DNA of 64,000 nucleotides from NCBI RefSeq assembly GCF_013410405.1, contig NZ_JACCFK010000002.1, positions 620,001 to 684,000 on the forward strand. The letters run 5' to 3'. The stretch comes from Amycolatopsis endophytica. Lineage in GTDB: Bacteria; Actinomycetota; Actinomycetes; Mycobacteriales; Pseudonocardiaceae. Below the pieces are notes generated by a model, which was not told where the DNA came from, ran no database searches, and saw only the letters and a list, made by a program, of their open reading frames with translations. Position numbers and translations under genes: made by a program. Shown here piece by piece: positions 33,896-42,153 of this stretch; positions within the stretch are counted from its first letter, which is position 1, and the number at the start of each line of letters is the position of its first letter.

Positions 33896-34195
33896 CAGCC
33901 CATCGTAGTGCGCCACGGGGACGACGACATCTCGCTGCACCGGTTTCCCGTGCGGCAGAAGGACCACCGCGCCGGAGTCCGGGTGGCGCGCGTTCCGCGG
34001 GCGGAGGAGCGCGCGCCACCCGGCGCGGTGGGAGGGATGGAGCGGCACCCGGCGCCGGGGATCGGCCCGGGACAAAGGAGTCATCCCGGCGACGAGTGCC
34101 TCGCTCTAGACTGAACGAGCGAACTCGTGACGGAAACGAACCACCGTTGCACTTTCGGTGTACTTGCCCCGCCTCGATGTGGTTAACCTGATGGG
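33896..34195. other. 300-nt intergenic region without a supported gene
   Basis: Divergent spacer between the TetR gene and the HTH-TPR gene. Apart from TACGAT in front of the TetR gene and TAACCT (34184-34189) in front of the HTH gene, nothing clear is seen. The minus-strand frame of the TetR gene stays open to 34084, but it lacks a start signal and family similarity. Confidence 0.6.
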
Positions 34196-35287
34196 GTGGC
34201 CGCCGGGAAGCATTCTCCGGGAGCCGCGACCGCCCAGCAGTGGACGGGGCGGGAGGCGCGGCTGTTGCGGCACGCCCTCCGGCTGTCGGTGCGGGGGTTC
34301 GCGGCCTACCTCGGTGTCGCGGCACGCACGGTCGCGAAATGGGAGAGCGGCGGGTCCGCCACCGTGCCGCGCCCGGACACGCAGGCCATCCTCGACACCG
34401 CGCTGGCCAGGGCCGACACCGGTGCGCGCGGCCGGTTCGAGGTGCTGGTCACCGAGGCGCGCGAGGCGGACCGCGCCTCGGTCCCCGCTCCCCGCTACGA
34501 CTACGAAGCCTGGACCGACGATCTGGACCGCACCGTGGCGTGCCTGGGACGGCAGGAGTTCCGCCTCGCCCGCACCCTGCTGGACCGGTGGCTGGGCCGG
34601 TTCGAGCCGAACAGCTCCGACCGCCAGGGCATGTACCTCTACGGCCGTTCGCTGCGGCTGCTCGGCGAGGTGCGGCAGGACCAGGGCGCGCTGCGCGGTC
34701 CGCTGTCCGCCGAGCACGTCTACCGCCAGGCGCTGCGGGTGTTCACCGAGCTGGAGTCGCCGCGCCGGGTGGCGCAGCTGGAACTGCAGCTGGTCGTCAT
34801 CGACGAGATGTCCGGGCAGCTGGAGTCCGCGGCGCAGCGGTACGAGAGCCTGACGGCCGACGAACGGCTGTCCGCGCACGACCGGACCCGCGCCCGGCTC
34901 TGGGTGGGCACGGCGCTGAGCAAGCGCGGGCTGCACGAGTCGGCGGCCACGCACATCGTCCCCGCCATCCGGGAGTTCGAGGCGCTCGAAGAACCGGCGG
35001 ACTGGTCGATCGCGCATCAGAAACTGGCGCTGGCACACCGCGGCACGGGTGACCTGGCGGCGGCCGGGCGCGCGATCGACGTGGCGCTGTCCAACCGGGT
35101 GGACGACACCCCGCTGCAACAGGTGCGGCTGGGCACCGCGCACGCGCACATCCTCCTGTCCGACCGGGCCACCGCCGATTCCGGGCTCGCCATTCTCGAC
35201 CGGACCGCGGGCATTTCCACCCGCTACGGGCTCATGCACCAATTGCGCAGCATCGACCGCATTCGTCACGGTTTCGAGTGCCGGTAA
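34196..35287 (+). CDS. XRE-type HTH regulator with TPR-like C-terminal domain
   Basis: A 363-residue protein. Residues ~15-60 form a Cro/C1-type helix-turn-helix (RLSVRGFAAYLGVAARTVAKW). The remaining ~290 residues are helical with tetratricopeptide-like pairing, including the phrases HVYRQALRVFTELESP and SIAHQKLALAHRGTGDLAAA. This architecture is common among actinobacterial regulators of development and secondary metabolism and may bind peptides or partner proteins. TAACCT is 6 nt before the GTG, consistent with a leaderless transcript. The YdcF-like gene starts within 9 nt after its stop, or overlaps it, so both are co-transcribed. Confidence 0.87.
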   Translation: MAAGKHSPGAATAQQWTGREARLLRHALRLSVRGFAAYLGVAARTVAKWESGGSATVPRPDTQAILDTALARADTGARGRFEVLVTEAREADRASVPAPRYDYEAWTDDLDRTVACLGRQEFRLARTLLDRWLGRFEPNSSDRQGMYLYGRSLRLLGEVRQDQGALRGPLSAEHVYRQALRVFTELESPRRVAQLELQLVVIDEMSGQLESAAQRYESLTADERLSAHDRTRARLWVGTALSKRGLHESAATHIVPAIREFEALEEPADWSIAHQKLALAHRGTGDLAAAGRAIDVALSNRVDDTPLQQVRLGTAHAHILLSDRATADSGLAILDRTAGISTRYGLMHQLRSIDRIRHGFECR

Positions 35288-35295
35288 GAACGCCC

Positions 35296-35949
35296 ATGCG
35301 GAAAGTACTGCTCGACCGGGTGTGGGCTGACGCCGAACTCGTCTGGGAGTTCCACCGCCTGCGCCACCTGCCCAAACCGTGCTCGGCCGCGGTGGCGCTG
35401 GGGTGCAACGACCTCGGTGTCGCCGCGCACGCCGCGGAACTGTACCACCGGGGCCTGTTCCCGCTCGTGGTGTTCTCCGGCGGCAACAGCCGCGAAACCG
35501 CCGGCCGGTTCCCGCGCGGTGAAGGCGTCCACTACCGGGAGCGGGCGCTCGAACTCGGAGTGCCGGACGAGGCGATCCTGGTGGAGCCGAAGGCGACCAA
35601 CACCGGCGAGAACATCGCGTTCTCGCGCGAGATCCTGGACACGGCGGGGGTTTCCGTGTCGTCGCTGATGCTGGTCTCGATGCCCTACATGGAGCGGCGT
35701 GCGTTCGCCACCACCCGCAAGGTGTGGCCGGAGATCGAACCGGTGTGCGCGTCGGCTCCGGTGTCGCTGACCGAGTACGCGTTGCGCACCCAGCACGGCA
35801 CCGATCTGATCGACATGATCGTGGGCGATTTCCAACGTCTCATCGAGTATCCGCGAAAGGGATTCGCAATACCGCAGAAAATTCCCCCGATCGTGTATTC
35901 AGCTTATCGCCGGCTGGTGGCCGCCGGATTCTCCAGCCGCATGCTGTGA
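35296..35949 (+). CDS. YdcF/SanA-like (DUF218) protein
   Basis: A 217-residue DUF218-family protein with AVALGCNDLGVAAHAAELYH, the acidic/asparagine motif VEPKATNTGENIAFS and LMLVSMPYMERRAFAT. DUF218 proteins such as ElyC/SanA function around envelope carbon or cell-wall precursors, while YdcF binds AdoMet; the reaction is not settled. No signal peptide is visible, so this member is probably cytoplasmic. The ATG at 35296 is used; a GTG at 35278 overlapping the HTH gene is an alternative. It sits between the HTH-TPR gene and a WbqC-family gene. Confidence 0.82.
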   Translation: MRKVLLDRVWADAELVWEFHRLRHLPKPCSAAVALGCNDLGVAAHAAELYHRGLFPLVVFSGGNSRETAGRFPRGEGVHYRERALELGVPDEAILVEPKATNTGENIAFSREILDTAGVSVSSLMLVSMPYMERRAFATTRKVWPEIEPVCASAPVSLTEYALRTQHGTDLIDMIVGDFQRLIEYPRKGFAIPQKIPPIVYSAYRRLVAAGFSSRML

Positions 35950-35962
35950 TTCCATACGGGCC

Positions 35963-36679
35963 GTGCCCGAGACGCTTTCCTGCGCCGTTCATCAACCGAA
36001 TCTCTTCCCCCGACTGTCCACACTGGCCAAGCTGTTCCGCGCCGACGTCTGGGTCGTGCTCGACGACGTCCAGTTCAACGCCCGCGACTACCAGCACCGC
36101 GCCCGGCTCGCGGCGCCCCGCGACCCGCAGGCGCAGCGCTGGCTGACCGTGCCGGTGCACCGGCCGCGCGGCCGGGACAGCCGCATCGCCGAGCTGCGCC
36201 TGGCCGACCCGGCGGCCGCGCACGTCGTGATGTCCCGCCTGGTGCGGCAGTACTACGGCCGCTGCGCCCACTGGGACACCACTGGCGAGATCGTCGGCCA
36301 GGTACTGGCCGCGCTCGCGCTGAACGAGCGCCTCGCGGTGGTCGCCGAAGTGTCGGTGCGCGCGATGCTGCACCGCCTCGGCTGGCGCGGCCACGTGGTG
36401 CGCAGCAGCGATCTGCCCTCGCGCTCGGGCCGGTCCGAGCGCCTGGCCGACCTCACCGCCGCCGTCGGCGCCGGAACCTACCTGTGCGGCCGGGGCGGGG
36501 CGAAGTACCTGACCGAGCACCCGTTCGCCGAACGCGATCTGCGGGTGGACTACCCGGCGCCGCCGCCGGTGTGCCACCAGACCGGGCTGCGCACGGCGAG
36601 CGCGCTGTGGGCGTTCGCGAAGCTGGGCCCGGACGGCGTGCGCGACGCGTTCGCCCCGGAGTGCGTGCCGGTGCACTGA
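35963..36679 (+). CDS. WbqC-family protein
   Basis: A 238-residue protein with the WbqC signature CAVHQPNLFPRLSTLAKLFR at the N-terminus, followed by VVLDDVQFNARDYQHRARL. A cysteine in GTYLCGRGGAKYL is also at a conserved position. WbqC-like proteins occur in O-antigen and natural-product gene clusters; their enzymatic activity is not established, though some are thought to act in glycan or amino-sugar assembly. It begins 13 nt after the YdcF-like gene, so the HTH-YdcF-WbqC trio is one operon. The combination suggests a small regulated pathway on an unknown sugar or nucleotide compound. Confidence 0.82.
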   Translation: MPETLSCAVHQPNLFPRLSTLAKLFRADVWVVLDDVQFNARDYQHRARLAAPRDPQAQRWLTVPVHRPRGRDSRIAELRLADPAAAHVVMSRLVRQYYGRCAHWDTTGEIVGQVLAALALNERLAVVAEVSVRAMLHRLGWRGHVVRSSDLPSRSGRSERLADLTAAVGAGTYLCGRGGAKYLTEHPFAERDLRVDYPAPPPVCHQTGLRTASALWAFAKLGPDGVRDAFAPECVPVH

Positions 36680-36757
36680 CCCCAAGACCGGTTCTACACC
36701 AGGTAAAGACGATTCCGGCAACCCGGCCTTCACCCCGGCGCGGTTATCCTCCACCGA

Positions 36758-38863
36758 GTGCGTCTGCCTCGTGGTGTTCCTCGGTTCCTCGGTTGCTGCG
36801 TGGTCGCGGGAGTGCTCGCCGCCGGGGTGGCCGCACCCGCCGCGCTCGGCGCGGGCGTGCTGTCCAACCAGGTCGCCGACGCGGTCGACGGGATCTCGGC
36901 GACGCTCGCCTCCAGCGAGCAGCCCTTGGTCACCACCGTGACCGACCGCGAGGGCACCCCGATCGCGACCCTGTTCGACCAGTACCGCCTCCCGGTCACC
37001 GCCGACGAGATCTCGCCCGCGATGAAGGCCGCCATCGTGTCCATCGAGGACAGGCGCTTCTACGACGAGGGCGGTGTCGACGTCAAGGGCATGGTCCGCG
37101 CGGCGCTGCACGATTCCTCCGGCGGCAGCACGCAGGGCGGGTCGACGATCACGCAGCAGTACGTCAAGAACTACCTGATCAACGTCGTTGACCGGAACAA
37201 CCGGGCGGCGCAGCTGTCCGACCAGGCCGACACCATCGCGCGCAAGCTGCGCGAGGCGAAGATCGCCGTCCAGCTCGGACAGACGAAGTCCAAGGAGGAC
37301 ATCCTCACCGGCTACCTCGACGTGGTCGAGTTCACCGGCAACATCTACGGCGTCGGCGCGGCCGCGCACGCGTATTTCGGGACCACCCCGGACGAACTGA
37401 CCGTGCCGCAGGCCGCGCTGCTCGCCGGGATGGTCAACAACCCCGCCGTCTACAACCCCTACAAGTACCCGGACCGGGCGCTGCAGCGGCGCAACCTGGT
37501 GATCGACGCGATGGTCAGCACCGGGACCCTCGCCGCGGCCGACGCCGCCACCGCGAAGGCCGCGCCACTGGAGGTGCTGCCCGGCGGACCGGACGTGCCC
37601 TCCAGTACGTGCCTGGGCGCCGCGCCCGACGCCGGGTTCTTCTGCCAGTACGCGGAGAGTTACCTGATCCGGGCCGGGTTCACCGCGGACCAGCTGGAAA
37701 CCGGTGGCTACACCGTCCGCACCACGCTGGATCCGCGGGTGAGCAGCATCGCGAAGCAGGCCGTGGACGCCAACGTGCCGACCGCCCAGAACGGGGTCGC
37801 GAACACCTTCGCGGTCATCCGGCCGGGACAGGACACGCACGAGGTGCTGGCCATGGTCGCCAACCGCAACTACGGTACCGATCCCGCGGCGGGCGAGACG
37901 TCGACGAACCTGCTGTCGAGCGCGAGCAACGTGTTCGGGGCCGGTTCGTCCTTCAAGATCTTCACCTCGGCCGCGGCGCTGGAGAGCGGGAAGGCGGGCC
38001 TGGACACTCCGCTGCCCAACCGGGCCGGCCAGTGTTTCACCCAGCCCGGCGCGAACGAGTACACACAGCCGTACTGCGTGCAGAACGACGGGGTGAACTA
38101 TCCCGATCCGATCTCGCTGCGGAACGGCCTCGCCACGTCGCCGAACGTCGCCTTCGTCAATCTGGAGCAGCAGGTCGGGATGCCCGCGGTACTGGACATG
38201 GCGCGGCGCCTGGGCCTGCGCACCACCTTGACCACCAACGACGCGGGCGCCAAGCCGGATCCGTCGTCGGACAACACGCAGTACAGCCAGCCGCAGTCGC
38301 AGTACTTTCAGGACAAGCTGTCCTTCACGCTCGGCAACAGCCCGGTGAGCCCGCTGGAGATGGCCAACGTGTCGGCGACGCTGATGAGCGGCGGCACGTG
38401 GTGCCCGCCGAACCCGGTGCTGTCGGTGACCGACCGGTACGGCCAGGACGTGCCGGTCCGGCAGCAGGCGTGCGAACAGGCCGTGCCCGCCGGGCTGGCG
38501 AACTCGCTGCTGGCAGGATTGAGCCAGGACACGGTGTCGGGCACGTCGGCGTCGGCGGCCGCCGCGGCGGGATGGCACCACGCGGACTTCGGCAAGACCG
38601 GCACCACACAGCAGAGCGAGTCCGTCGCGTTCGTCGGGGGCGTCGACGACTACGCGGTGTCGTCCATGGTCTTCGCCGACGGCCCTCACCCGAAGGAAAT
38701 CTGCCCCGGCAACCCGGTGCACCTGGGCGACTGCGGACACGGCGCGTTCGGCGGCACGGTCGCGGCACCACCCTACTTCGAGGCGATGAACCAGATCCTG
38801 GGCAACAGACCGGACGTACCCATCCCGGCCGCCGACCCGGCCTACTTGCGGGCACGGTCCTAA
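36758..38863 (+). CDS. Class A penicillin-binding protein (transglycosylase/transpeptidase)
   Basis: A 701-residue bifunctional cell-wall synthase. An N-terminal membrane anchor occupies about residues 12-35. The GT51 transglycosylase domain shows EDRRFYDEGGVDVKGMVRA and GGSTITQQYVKN. The transpeptidase domain has SxxK at S397-K400 (AGSSFKIF), SPN in ATSPNVAFVN, and KTG at K613 (FGKTGTTQQ). It polymerises and cross-links peptidoglycan outside the membrane. TATCCT at 36745-36750 is 7 nt before the GTG, consistent with a leaderless transcript. It stands alone, followed by a strong inverted repeat at 38952-39017. Confidence 0.95.
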   Translation: MRLPRGVPRFLGCCVVAGVLAAGVAAPAALGAGVLSNQVADAVDGISATLASSEQPLVTTVTDREGTPIATLFDQYRLPVTADEISPAMKAAIVSIEDRRFYDEGGVDVKGMVRAALHDSSGGSTQGGSTITQQYVKNYLINVVDRNNRAAQLSDQADTIARKLREAKIAVQLGQTKSKEDILTGYLDVVEFTGNIYGVGAAAHAYFGTTPDELTVPQAALLAGMVNNPAVYNPYKYPDRALQRRNLVIDAMVSTGTLAAADAATAKAAPLEVLPGGPDVPSSTCLGAAPDAGFFCQYAESYLIRAGFTADQLETGGYTVRTTLDPRVSSIAKQAVDANVPTAQNGVANTFAVIRPGQDTHEVLAMVANRNYGTDPAAGETSTNLLSSASNVFGAGSSFKIFTSAAALESGKAGLDTPLPNRAGQCFTQPGANEYTQPYCVQNDGVNYPDPISLRNGLATSPNVAFVNLEQQVGMPAVLDMARRLGLRTTLTTNDAGAKPDPSSDNTQYSQPQSQYFQDKLSFTLGNSPVSPLEMANVSATLMSGGTWCPPNPVLSVTDRYGQDVPVRQQACEQAVPAGLANSLLAGLSQDTVSGTSASAAAAAGWHHADFGKTGTTQQSESVAFVGGVDDYAVSSMVFADGPHPKEICPGNPVHLGDCGHGAFGGTVAAPPYFEAMNQILGNRPDVPIPAADPAYLRARS

Positions 38864-39244
38864 GTCACCCAGGCCCGCGCAAACCGGCCCGGCAACGCAA
38901 GGCAACACTCGACCGGTCCAGGACCTCCCCCACCCCTCGCCCCAAGCCCGCTTCGGTCACCGATCAGACGTGTCAAGGTACTCTTTCCCGCCTTGACGCG
39001 TCTGCTCGGCGACCGAAACCATCCGCGAGGAGGGTCGGGGGCGGTCTGTGGTGACCGACTACTGCACGGCAGCGCGCCCAGCGGCCGCTTGCCCCACGCG
39101 CAGGATCAAAGATCAAGGGACAGTCCTCGCCGGACGGGCCGGCGACGGGATGACCACCCAGCTCCGATTTGGAGCAGGCTCGCTGCAGCTCGCCGTTGAA
39201 CCGTGTCTAGCCACGGACAGGTGACGTGTCGTAACCTCCGGTGA
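38864..39244. other. 381-nt non-coding region between the PBP and PknG-like genes
   Basis: Contains the 27-nt inverted repeat at 38952-39017 and, at its end, TAACCT (39232-39237), 7 nt before the kinase start. Between them no gene with a start signal, third-position G/C bias and family similarity is found. Confidence 0.65.
38952..39017. repeat. 27-nt imperfect inverted repeat with a 12-nt loop
   Basis: Arms 38952-38978 and 38991-39017 match in 24 of 27 positions (TTCGGTC...GTCAAGG against CCTTGAC...GACCGAA), around the loop TACTCTTTCCCG. It could form a long stem in RNA, acting as terminator of the PBP gene, or be the remnant of a small mobile repeat. No coding is seen in the arms. Confidence 0.75.
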
Positions 39245-41071
39245 GTGGGCTTCGGAGAAGAGCCCCCGGGTTCCGTCGGCGGGCTCGGGCCTGGTGAGCT
39301 GGTCGCCGGGCAGTACGAGGTCTCCACGTGCTTCGCGCGGGGCGCCTTCGGCTATGTCTATCTGGCCCGTGACCGCAACCTCGACGGCAAGCAGGTCGTG
39401 CTCAAGGGGCTGACCCGCCCGCACGACACGGCCGCGATCAAGCTGGCCGAGCACGAAAGCCGGGTACTCACCGCGCTCGAGCACCCGAACATCGTGCGCA
39501 TCTTCAACGTCGTCTCGCACGACCGGCAGCGGTACCTGGTGATGGACCACGTCGACGGGCCGTCCCTGCGCACGGTGCGTGAAGCCGGTGGCCTGCCGAT
39601 CGCCGACGCGCTCGCCTGCGCCGTGCAGATCCTGGGCGCGCTGGACTACCTGCACCGGCAGGGCCTGCTGTACTGCGACATGAAGCCGGACAACGTGATC
39701 CGCACCGGCGACACGGTCAAGCTGATCGACTTCGGCGCGATCCGGCGGGCGGGCGACCGGGAGAGCATGGTGCTGGGCACCCCGCCCTACCTGGTCGGGC
39801 ACACCGAGATCCGTGAGCACGGGCTGACCGAACGCGCCGACATCCACGGGGTCGGGGTGATGCTCGACGAGCTCGTCGAATGCGGTGCGGACGATCCCGG
39901 TGGGGAGTCGTTCCGCCGTCTCGTGGCGCGCGCGACCACCGACTACGACCGGCGGTTCGCCGACGTGCCGGAGATGCTGCGGCAGGTCCGCGGCGTGCTG
40001 CGGGAGGTGCGGTGCCTGGCCGACGGGCGGCCCCGGCCGGTGCGCTCGGAGGTGTTCGCCGAATCGGCGGTGCTGCTGGACGAATCGCTGAGCCTGGCGC
40101 CGCCGCTGACCGCGTGGACGCTGGGCGGGTCCGCGGCACTGCCCGACGGGCGGCCCTCCCCGGCGGCGGTCGCGACCGGTCTGCCGGTGCCGGTCCCCGA
40201 TCCGGCCGACCCGCGGACGCCGCTCCTGCGCACCGTCCGCGCCCCGGACCCGGCACGGCTGCTGACCAAGCTCGCCGCGCTGCCGGGGTCGGTCGAGGTG
40301 GACTTCCACCAGGCCCGCGCGCACCTGGAGGCCGGGGACGGGCACGCCGCCGCCCACCGGCTCGCCTCCGCGGAACGGCACCTGGGCTGGCGGGCGCACC
40401 ACGACTGGCGTGCCGCCTGGCACCGCGGTCTGCTGGCGCTGGCCGAGCACCGGGTCAGCGAAGCCGTGGACCTGTTCGACGACGTGTACCGCTCCAAGGC
40501 CGGTGAGCTGGCGCCGAAACTGGCACTGGGGTTCTGCGCCGAACACCTGGAGCGGCCCGCCACCGCGGCGCGCTTCTACCAGGCGGTGTGGGTGTGTGAC
40601 CGCCTCTACGTGAGCGCCGCGTTCGGGCTGGCGCGCATCCGGCTGCGTGCGGGCGAGCGGGCCGCCGCGGTGGCGATCCTGGACGAGGTCCCGGACATCT
40701 CACTGCACCGCCACGCCGCGGCGGTGGCCGCGGTGCGGATCCTCGCCGGTCACCTGCCCGGCGGCGGGTACCCCTCCGCCGAGGACATCGCGGCGGCCGC
40801 CGAGCGGTTGCAGGTCCTGACGCTGGACAGCGAGGAGACGTGGCAACGTCTGGCGGCGGCGGTCCAGGAGAGCGCTTTCACCCACGTCCTCGACCACGGT
40901 GACGGTGCGGTGCCGCCAGGCCCGCTGCTCGGGGACCCGGTGTCGGAGAGGGGACTCCGTGACCGTCTCGAGGAGTCCTACCGCGTCCTGGCGCGTCAGG
41001 CGCGCACCGCGGACGAGCACGACGTGCTGATCGACCGGGCCAACGCGGTGCGGGTGAGGTCGCTGTGGTGA
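39245..41071 (+). CDS. pknG: PknG-type serine/threonine protein kinase with TPR domain
   Basis: A 608-residue kinase resembling mycobacterial PknG without the N-terminal rubredoxin region. The glycine loop is FARGAFGYVYLARD, the ATP lysine is in VVLKGL, the catalytic loop is LLYCDMKPDNV with D145 (Y-C in place of H-R), and the Mg loop is LIDFGAIRR. The kinase domain ends at about residue 260; the C-terminal half is helical with TPR-like repeats. It is expected to be cytoplasmic. In mycobacteria PknG controls the switch of 2-oxoglutarate metabolism via GarA. Here its stop overlaps a GlnX-like gene, as in the mycobacterial glnH-glnX-pknG locus though in the opposite order. Probably leaderless (TAACCT 7 nt before GTG). 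Confidence 0.9.
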   Translation: MGFGEEPPGSVGGLGPGELVAGQYEVSTCFARGAFGYVYLARDRNLDGKQVVLKGLTRPHDTAAIKLAEHESRVLTALEHPNIVRIFNVVSHDRQRYLVMDHVDGPSLRTVREAGGLPIADALACAVQILGALDYLHRQGLLYCDMKPDNVIRTGDTVKLIDFGAIRRAGDRESMVLGTPPYLVGHTEIREHGLTERADIHGVGVMLDELVECGADDPGGESFRRLVARATTDYDRRFADVPEMLRQVRGVLREVRCLADGRPRPVRSEVFAESAVLLDESLSLAPPLTAWTLGGSAALPDGRPSPAAVATGLPVPVPDPADPRTPLLRTVRAPDPARLLTKLAALPGSVEVDFHQARAHLEAGDGHAAAHRLASAERHLGWRAHHDWRAAWHRGLLALAEHRVSEAVDLFDDVYRSKAGELAPKLALGFCAEHLERPATAARFYQAVWVCDRLYVSAAFGLARIRLRAGERAAAVAILDEVPDISLHRHAAAVAAVRILAGHLPGGGYPSAEDIAAAAERLQVLTLDSEETWQRLAAAVQESAFTHVLDHGDGAVPPGPLLGDPVSERGLRDRLEESYRVLARQARTADEHDVLIDRANAVRVRSLW

Positions 41072-42153
41072 CCTCCACGACCCGCGCGGTCCTCGTCCGG
41101 TCGCGGCTGGCGCTGCTGGTGACGACGGTGGCCGTGCTCGCCACCTCGTTCGCCACGGTGCGGGGCGTGCAGGTGACGGCGGAGACCGTGCGGGACCGGA
41201 CCGTGCAGGCCGTCATCGAGGTGGCGGCGGCGAAATCCGCGCTGATCCGTGCCGACCGCGCGGCGGTGCGCAGCTTCTCCTCCGGCGAGGTCCGGCTGGC
41301 GGGCGCGGGCACCGAGTACGCGACCCAGACCGCGCTGGCCAGCCAGAGCCTGACCCGTGTCGCCGAGCTGAACGAGTCCGGCGAGTCCGGTAGCCAGCTC
41401 CTGCGGCTGGTCGAGGGCCTGCTCGCGGCCTACCGGGCGGCGATCGCGCAGGCCGACGCGCACTACCGCCAGGGCGGCGGCGAGGTCGTCGGCACGGCCG
41501 ACCTGTGGGACGCCTCGTCGCAGCTGCTGCACTCCCCCGACGGTGTGCTCGACCAGCTCGACGAGCTGCGGTCGGTGCAGGAGCAGGCACTGGCCCGGCA
41601 ACTGGACACCGGCTGGCTGCACCCGGCCACGCCCGCGCTGTGGGCGGTGCCGCTGGCGCTGCTGCTGGCCCTGCTGTGCGTGACGCAGCTCTACCTCGGA
41701 AAGCGCTTCCAGCGCCTGGTCAACCCGCAGCTGGCCGCCGCCACCCTGCTGTTGCTCGGGCTGTGCGCGAGCATGATGTTCACGCTGGTCGCGGCGCACC
41801 GGCTGGAAACCGCGCGGGAGCGGCTCACCACGGTCCTCGCGGGCTGGGACCGGCGGATGGCCTTCACCGACACCGACGGGCAGGACAAACTGATCCGGCT
41901 GGTCACCGCGCACTGCCGCGGTGACTGCGGGCCGACCGTGGGCGCGGCGGGCCCGGCACCGACGAGCGTGCCCGGCACGATCCCGGACGAGGCGACCACC
42001 GCCGCGGGCACCCGGGAGGTCAACGAGCGGCTGCAGGCGGCCGCGGCGAGCACCGATCTGCCGTTGGTGGTGCCCTCCGTGACGCTCGCGATCGCCCTCC
42101 TCGCCGGCTGGGGCCTGCACCGCCGGCTCGACGAATACCGGTTCCGCCCATGA
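41068..42153 (+). CDS. GlnX-like membrane sensor protein coupled to the PknG-type kinase
   Basis: A 361-residue membrane protein. A first helix (about 9-28) is followed by a ~160-residue extracytoplasmic helical region, then helices near 191-210, 223-246 and 332-351 with a second exposed loop in between. This four-helix layout and gene context match GlnX, the membrane partner that links the solute-binding GlnH to PknG in mycobacteria. No enzymatic motif is visible. The GTG at 41068 overlaps the kinase stop (GTGA); GTG 41065 is also possible. Its stop overlaps the solute-binding protein's ATG, so the three are one translational unit. It probably transmits ligand binding to the kinase. Confidence 0.8.
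   Translation: MTSTTRAVLVRSRLALLVTTVAVLATSFATVRGVQVTAETVRDRTVQAVIEVAAAKSALIRADRAAVRSFSSGEVRLAGAGTEYATQTALASQSLTRVAELNESGESGSQLLRLVEGLLAAYRAAIAQADAHYRQGGGEVVGTADLWDASSQLLHSPDGVLDQLDELRSVQEQALARQLDTGWLHPATPALWAVPLALLLALLCVTQLYLGKRFQRLVNPQLAAATLLLLGLCASMMFTLVAAHRLETARERLTTVLAGWDRRMAFTDTDGQDKLIRLVTAHCRGDCGPTVGAAGPAPTSVPGTIPDEATTAAGTREVNERLQAAAASTDLPLVVPSVTLAIALLAGWGLHRRLDEYRFRP

Noticed and set aside
33896..34084. N-terminal extension of the TetR protein upstream of 33895
   Set aside because: The extra residues precede the normal start of the fold, and a -10-like TACGAT sits 6 nt before the ATG at 33895.
35840..38908. Minus-strand open frame of 1022 codons
   Set aside because: Antisense to the WbqC and penicillin-binding protein genes; no recognisable domain.
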